Assembly: GCA_947074265.1 (NCBI GenBank)
Contig: CAMTPD010000031.1
Coordinates: 1 to 9,151, forward strand
DNA: 9,151 nt
Origin: an uncultured Porphyromonadaceae bacterium
Lineage (GTDB): Bacteria; Bacteroidota; Bacteroidia; Bacteroidales; CAMTPD01
Direction: 5' to 3'
This document shows, piece by piece, positions 6,745-9,151 of the stretch. The first letter of the stretch is position 1; each line of letters starts with the position of its first letter. The translations under genes were made by a program, and so were the position numbers. The notes beneath the pieces were generated by a model that was not told the DNA's origin, did no database searches, and saw nothing but the letters and a program-made list of their open reading frames with translations.

Positions 6745-9033
6745 ATGGCAAAAATAACGCGTGAAGAGGCTTTACTTTATCACTCTCAAGGAAAGCCCGG
6801 CAAAATAGAAGTAATTCCTACAAAACCTCATAGCACTCAAACAGATTTATCTCTTGCTTACTCTCCAGGAGTAGCAGAGCCTTGTCTGGAAATTGAGAAA
6901 AATCCCGAAACAGCATACGATTATACTGCAAAAGGAAATCTTGTTGCAGTTATTTCAAACGGAACAGCAGTATTAGGTCTTGGCGATATAGGAACACTTG
7001 CCGGAAAACCAGTAATGGAGGGTAAAGGCTTGCTTTTTAAAATCTTTGCAGGAATTGATGTTTTTGACAGTGAAGTGGATGAGAAGAATACTGAAAAGTT
7101 TATTGAAACGGTTAAAGCAATTGCCCCAACATTTGGTGGTATTAATCTTGAGGATATCAAAGCTCCTGAATGTTTCGAAATAGAAGCACGACTAAAAGAA
7201 GAGCTTGACATTCCTGTGATGCATGACGACCAACATGGTACAGCGATTATTTCAGGGGCAGGACTTTTGAATGCACTTGAACTTGCCGGAAAAAAAATAG
7301 ATGATGTAAAGATCGTTGTAAATGGAGCAGGTGCATCTGCAATTTCATGTACTAGACTTTACACTATGCTAGGAGCAAAACGTGAAAATATTGTGATGTG
7401 CGATAGTAAAGGCCCAATCACTATTTATCGTTCTGATCTTAACGAACAAAAGAAGTTTTTTGCCACAGAGCGCAAACTAGATACTCTTGCAGAAGCATTA
7501 AAAGGTGCTGATGTATTCCTTGGGTTATCGGTTGCTGATGTATTGAAGCCGGAAATGGTTCAAAGTATGAATCACGATCCGATTGTGTTTGCATTGGCTA
7601 ATCCAAATCCGGAAATTAACTATCCGGATGCAAAAGCATCAAGAGAGGATTTGATCTTTGCAACAGGAAGATCTGATTATCCAAACCAGATCAATAACGT
7701 TCTTGGTTTTCCTTATATTTTCCGTGGAGCTTTAGATGTAAGAGCAAAGGCTATCAACGAAGAAATGAAGCTTGCAGCAGTAAAAGCAATTGCAGAATTG
7801 GCAAAAGAACCGGTTCCGGATGTTGTGAATGCAGCTTACAAGTTGAAGAATCTTACGTTTGGTCGCGATTATATAATTCCAAAGCCTCTTGATCCACGTT
7901 TGCTTACGCGCGTATCGGTTGCTGTAGCTAAAGCTGCAATCGAATCGGGTGTTGCTCGCAAAACGATCACTGACTGGAATGGTTACGAAAACCATTTACG
8001 AGAAATGATGGGCTATGACAATAAACTGATCAGACAATTTGTCGATATGGCAAAACAAAGTCCGAAACGCGTTGTCTTCGCTGAAGCAAATCACGTAAAC
8101 ATGATGAAAGCTGCAGCTCAAGCAAAAGCAGAAGGCATTTGTCAACCAGTGTTACTTGGAAATGAAGAACGTTTTGCTAAAATTGCACAACTAAACGATA
8201 TCAGCTTGGAAGGTATCGAGATTGTAAACTTACGTCACGACCGCGAAGAAGATCGCCGTGTACGTTACGCTACAATCCTTTCTACTAAGAATGGTCGCGA
8301 AGGTATGACTTTTGCTGAAGCATACGAAAAGATGTTTGATCGCAATAGCTTTGGTATGATGATGGTTGAAACAGGTGATGCTGATGCATTTATCACTGGA
8401 ATCTATAGCCGTTATACTGAGACAATCAGCACAGCCAAACAAGTTATTGGTATCCGCGATGGTTTCGAACATTTTGGAGCAATGCATATCGTTACCAATA
8501 CTAAAGGAACATTCTTCCTTGCCGATACGTTGATCAACCGTCACCCTGATACCAATGTATTGGTAGATATTGCACGTCTTACCCATGATGCTGTAAAATT
8601 CTTTGCACACGATCCGGTTATGGCTATGGTATCGTACTCTAACTTTGGCGCAGACCAACTTGGAAGTCCGGCACATGTACACGATGCAGTAAACTATTTG
8701 CACGACATTCACCCAGAAATGGTAGTAGATGGTGAAATGCAAGTAAACTTTGCACTAAACAGAGAGTTGCGTGATACGATGTATCCATTTAGCAAACTCA
8801 ACGGAAAAGATGTAAATACGCTTGTATTCCCTAATCTAAGTTCTGCAAACAGTGCATACAAACTGTTGCAAGAAATGGGCGGAAGTGAAATCATTGGCCC
8901 TATCCAAATGGGATTGAAGAAACCTATTCACTTTACTGATATCGAAAGTTCGGTTCGTGACATATTTAATCTTACAGCTGTTGCAGTTGTAGACGCAATT
9001 GTGCAAGCACAAATCGAAAACAAAAAGGCATAA
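6745..9033 (+). CDS. maeB: MaeB-type NADP-dependent malic enzyme with phosphotransacetylase-like domain
   Basis: The enzyme oxidatively decarboxylates malate to pyruvate and CO2 in the cytoplasm, supplying NADPH; NADP preference is by family. Its 762 residues match full-length MaeB. The malic N-terminal domain (about 15-150) has SLAYSPGVAEPC with the probable catalytic Tyr39, Lys94 in VMEGKGLLFK, and metal ligands E136-D137 in NLEDIKAP. MHDDQHGTA (159-167) supplies D161/D162. The NAD(P)-binding domain (about 165-400) has the nucleotide loop NGAGASAISC (193-202) and ANPNPEI. Residues about 425-758 are a phosphotransacetylase-like domain (SYSNFGA at 630-636, SSANSAYK at 699-706, GPIQMGLKKPI at 718-728). 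In MaeB proteins this domain is regarded as a regulatory acetyl-CoA-binding module, not a working transferase. The A-rich leader lacks a Shine-Dalgarno site, as usual here. It is a single-gene unit closed by a terminator. Arginine codon use shifts along the gene. Confidence 0.97.
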   Translation: MAKITREEALLYHSQGKPGKIEVIPTKPHSTQTDLSLAYSPGVAEPCLEIEKNPETAYDYTAKGNLVAVISNGTAVLGLGDIGTLAGKPVMEGKGLLFKIFAGIDVFDSEVDEKNTEKFIETVKAIAPTFGGINLEDIKAPECFEIEARLKEELDIPVMHDDQHGTAIISGAGLLNALELAGKKIDDVKIVVNGAGASAISCTRLYTMLGAKRENIVMCDSKGPITIYRSDLNEQKKFFATERKLDTLAEALKGADVFLGLSVADVLKPEMVQSMNHDPIVFALANPNPEINYPDAKASREDLIFATGRSDYPNQINNVLGFPYIFRGALDVRAKAINEEMKLAAVKAIAELAKEPVPDVVNAAYKLKNLTFGRDYIIPKPLDPRLLTRVSVAVAKAAIESGVARKTITDWNGYENHLREMMGYDNKLIRQFVDMAKQSPKRVVFAEANHVNMMKAAAQAKAEGICQPVLLGNEERFAKIAQLNDISLEGIEIVNLRHDREEDRRVRYATILSTKNGREGMTFAEAYEKMFDRNSFGMMMVETGDADAFITGIYSRYTETISTAKQVIGIRDGFEHFGAMHIVTNTKGTFFLADTLINRHPDTNVLVDIARLTHDAVKFFAHDPVMAMVSYSNFGADQLGSPAHVHDAVNYLHDIHPEMVVDGEMQVNFALNRELRDTMYPFSKLNGKDVNTLVFPNLSSANSAYKLLQEMGGSEIIGPIQMGLKKPIHFTDIESSVRDIFNLTAVAVVDAIVQAQIENKKA

Positions 9034-9056
9034 AAATAGTCCTTTTATTATATGGG

Positions 9057-9101
9057 CAACCGCAGCAATCTTCAATAGAATGAGTGTTGCGGTTGTTTTT
9101 T
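9057..9101 (+). terminator. Intrinsic terminator of maeB
   Basis: CAACCGCAGCA (9057-9067) pairs with TGTTGCGGTTG (9085-9095) over 11 bp including one G-U pair, with a 17-nt loop, followed directly by six T residues (9096-9101). It begins 23 nt after the maeB stop. This is a standard rho-independent terminator for plus-strand transcription. Confidence 0.88.
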
Positions 9102-9151
9102 GTTAAACCATTCTCTATTAAAATCTGTTTACTTAGATAAACCAATCAAAT
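9102..9151. other. Unassigned AT-rich end of window
   Basis: After the terminator there are 50 AT-rich bases with no open reading frame, no promoter pair and no repeat that I can support. They may be the upstream region of a gene outside the window. Confidence 0.5.

Noticed and set aside
8230..8742. 170-codon minus-strand reading frame inside maeB
   Set aside because: It is antisense to the conserved phosphotransacetylase-like domain and has Cys- and His-rich composition typical of a shadow frame.
1..9151. tRNA, rRNA, CRISPR array, insertion sequence or prophage
   Set aside because: No cloverleaf-like segments, regular spaced repeats, transposase motifs or terminal inverted repeats were seen; nearly all sequence is covered by conserved genes.

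Overview
The window reads as a chromosomal segment from a Bacteroidales bacterium (Bacteroides/Parabacteroides/Dysgonomonas relatives; the genus cannot be fixed from sequence alone). The reasons are Bacteroidetes-type promoter boxes (TTTG with TAnnTTTG), A-rich leaders without clear Shine-Dalgarno sites, moderate-to-low GC, a MaeB protein of the type common in that order, and an efflux operon layout typical of it.

Positions 1-6529 are one minus-strand transcription unit. In transcription order it encodes a TetR-family repressor (6529-5921), a TolC-type outer-membrane channel (5911-4490), a periplasmic lipoprotein adaptor (4451-3393), an RND inner-membrane proton-driven pump (3331-197), and the first 44 codons of a small PII-like protein (133 to the window edge). 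The three transport proteins should form one envelope-spanning tripartite efflux pump. The repressor leads the same operon, so it probably controls its own synthesis together with the pump. A stem-loop lies between the pump gene and the PII-like gene and may set the downstream gene's level.

Positions 6530-6744 are a 215-bp divergent control region. It holds a good Bacteroidetes promoter for the efflux operon, two perfect short palindromes that are candidate repressor operators, a repeated ATTCCAGT octamer, and a -7-like box facing the other way.

Positions 6745-9033 on the plus strand encode a full-length MaeB-type malic enzyme with a C-terminal phosphotransacetylase-like domain, followed by a convincing intrinsic terminator (9057-9101). 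The last 50 bases hold nothing I can assign.

The gene content is mostly familiar. The part most worth a second look is the PII-like protein tied to an RND pump, followed by the palindromes in the shared divergent region. I did not see evidence for a wholly new system, mobile element, CRISPR array or RNA gene.
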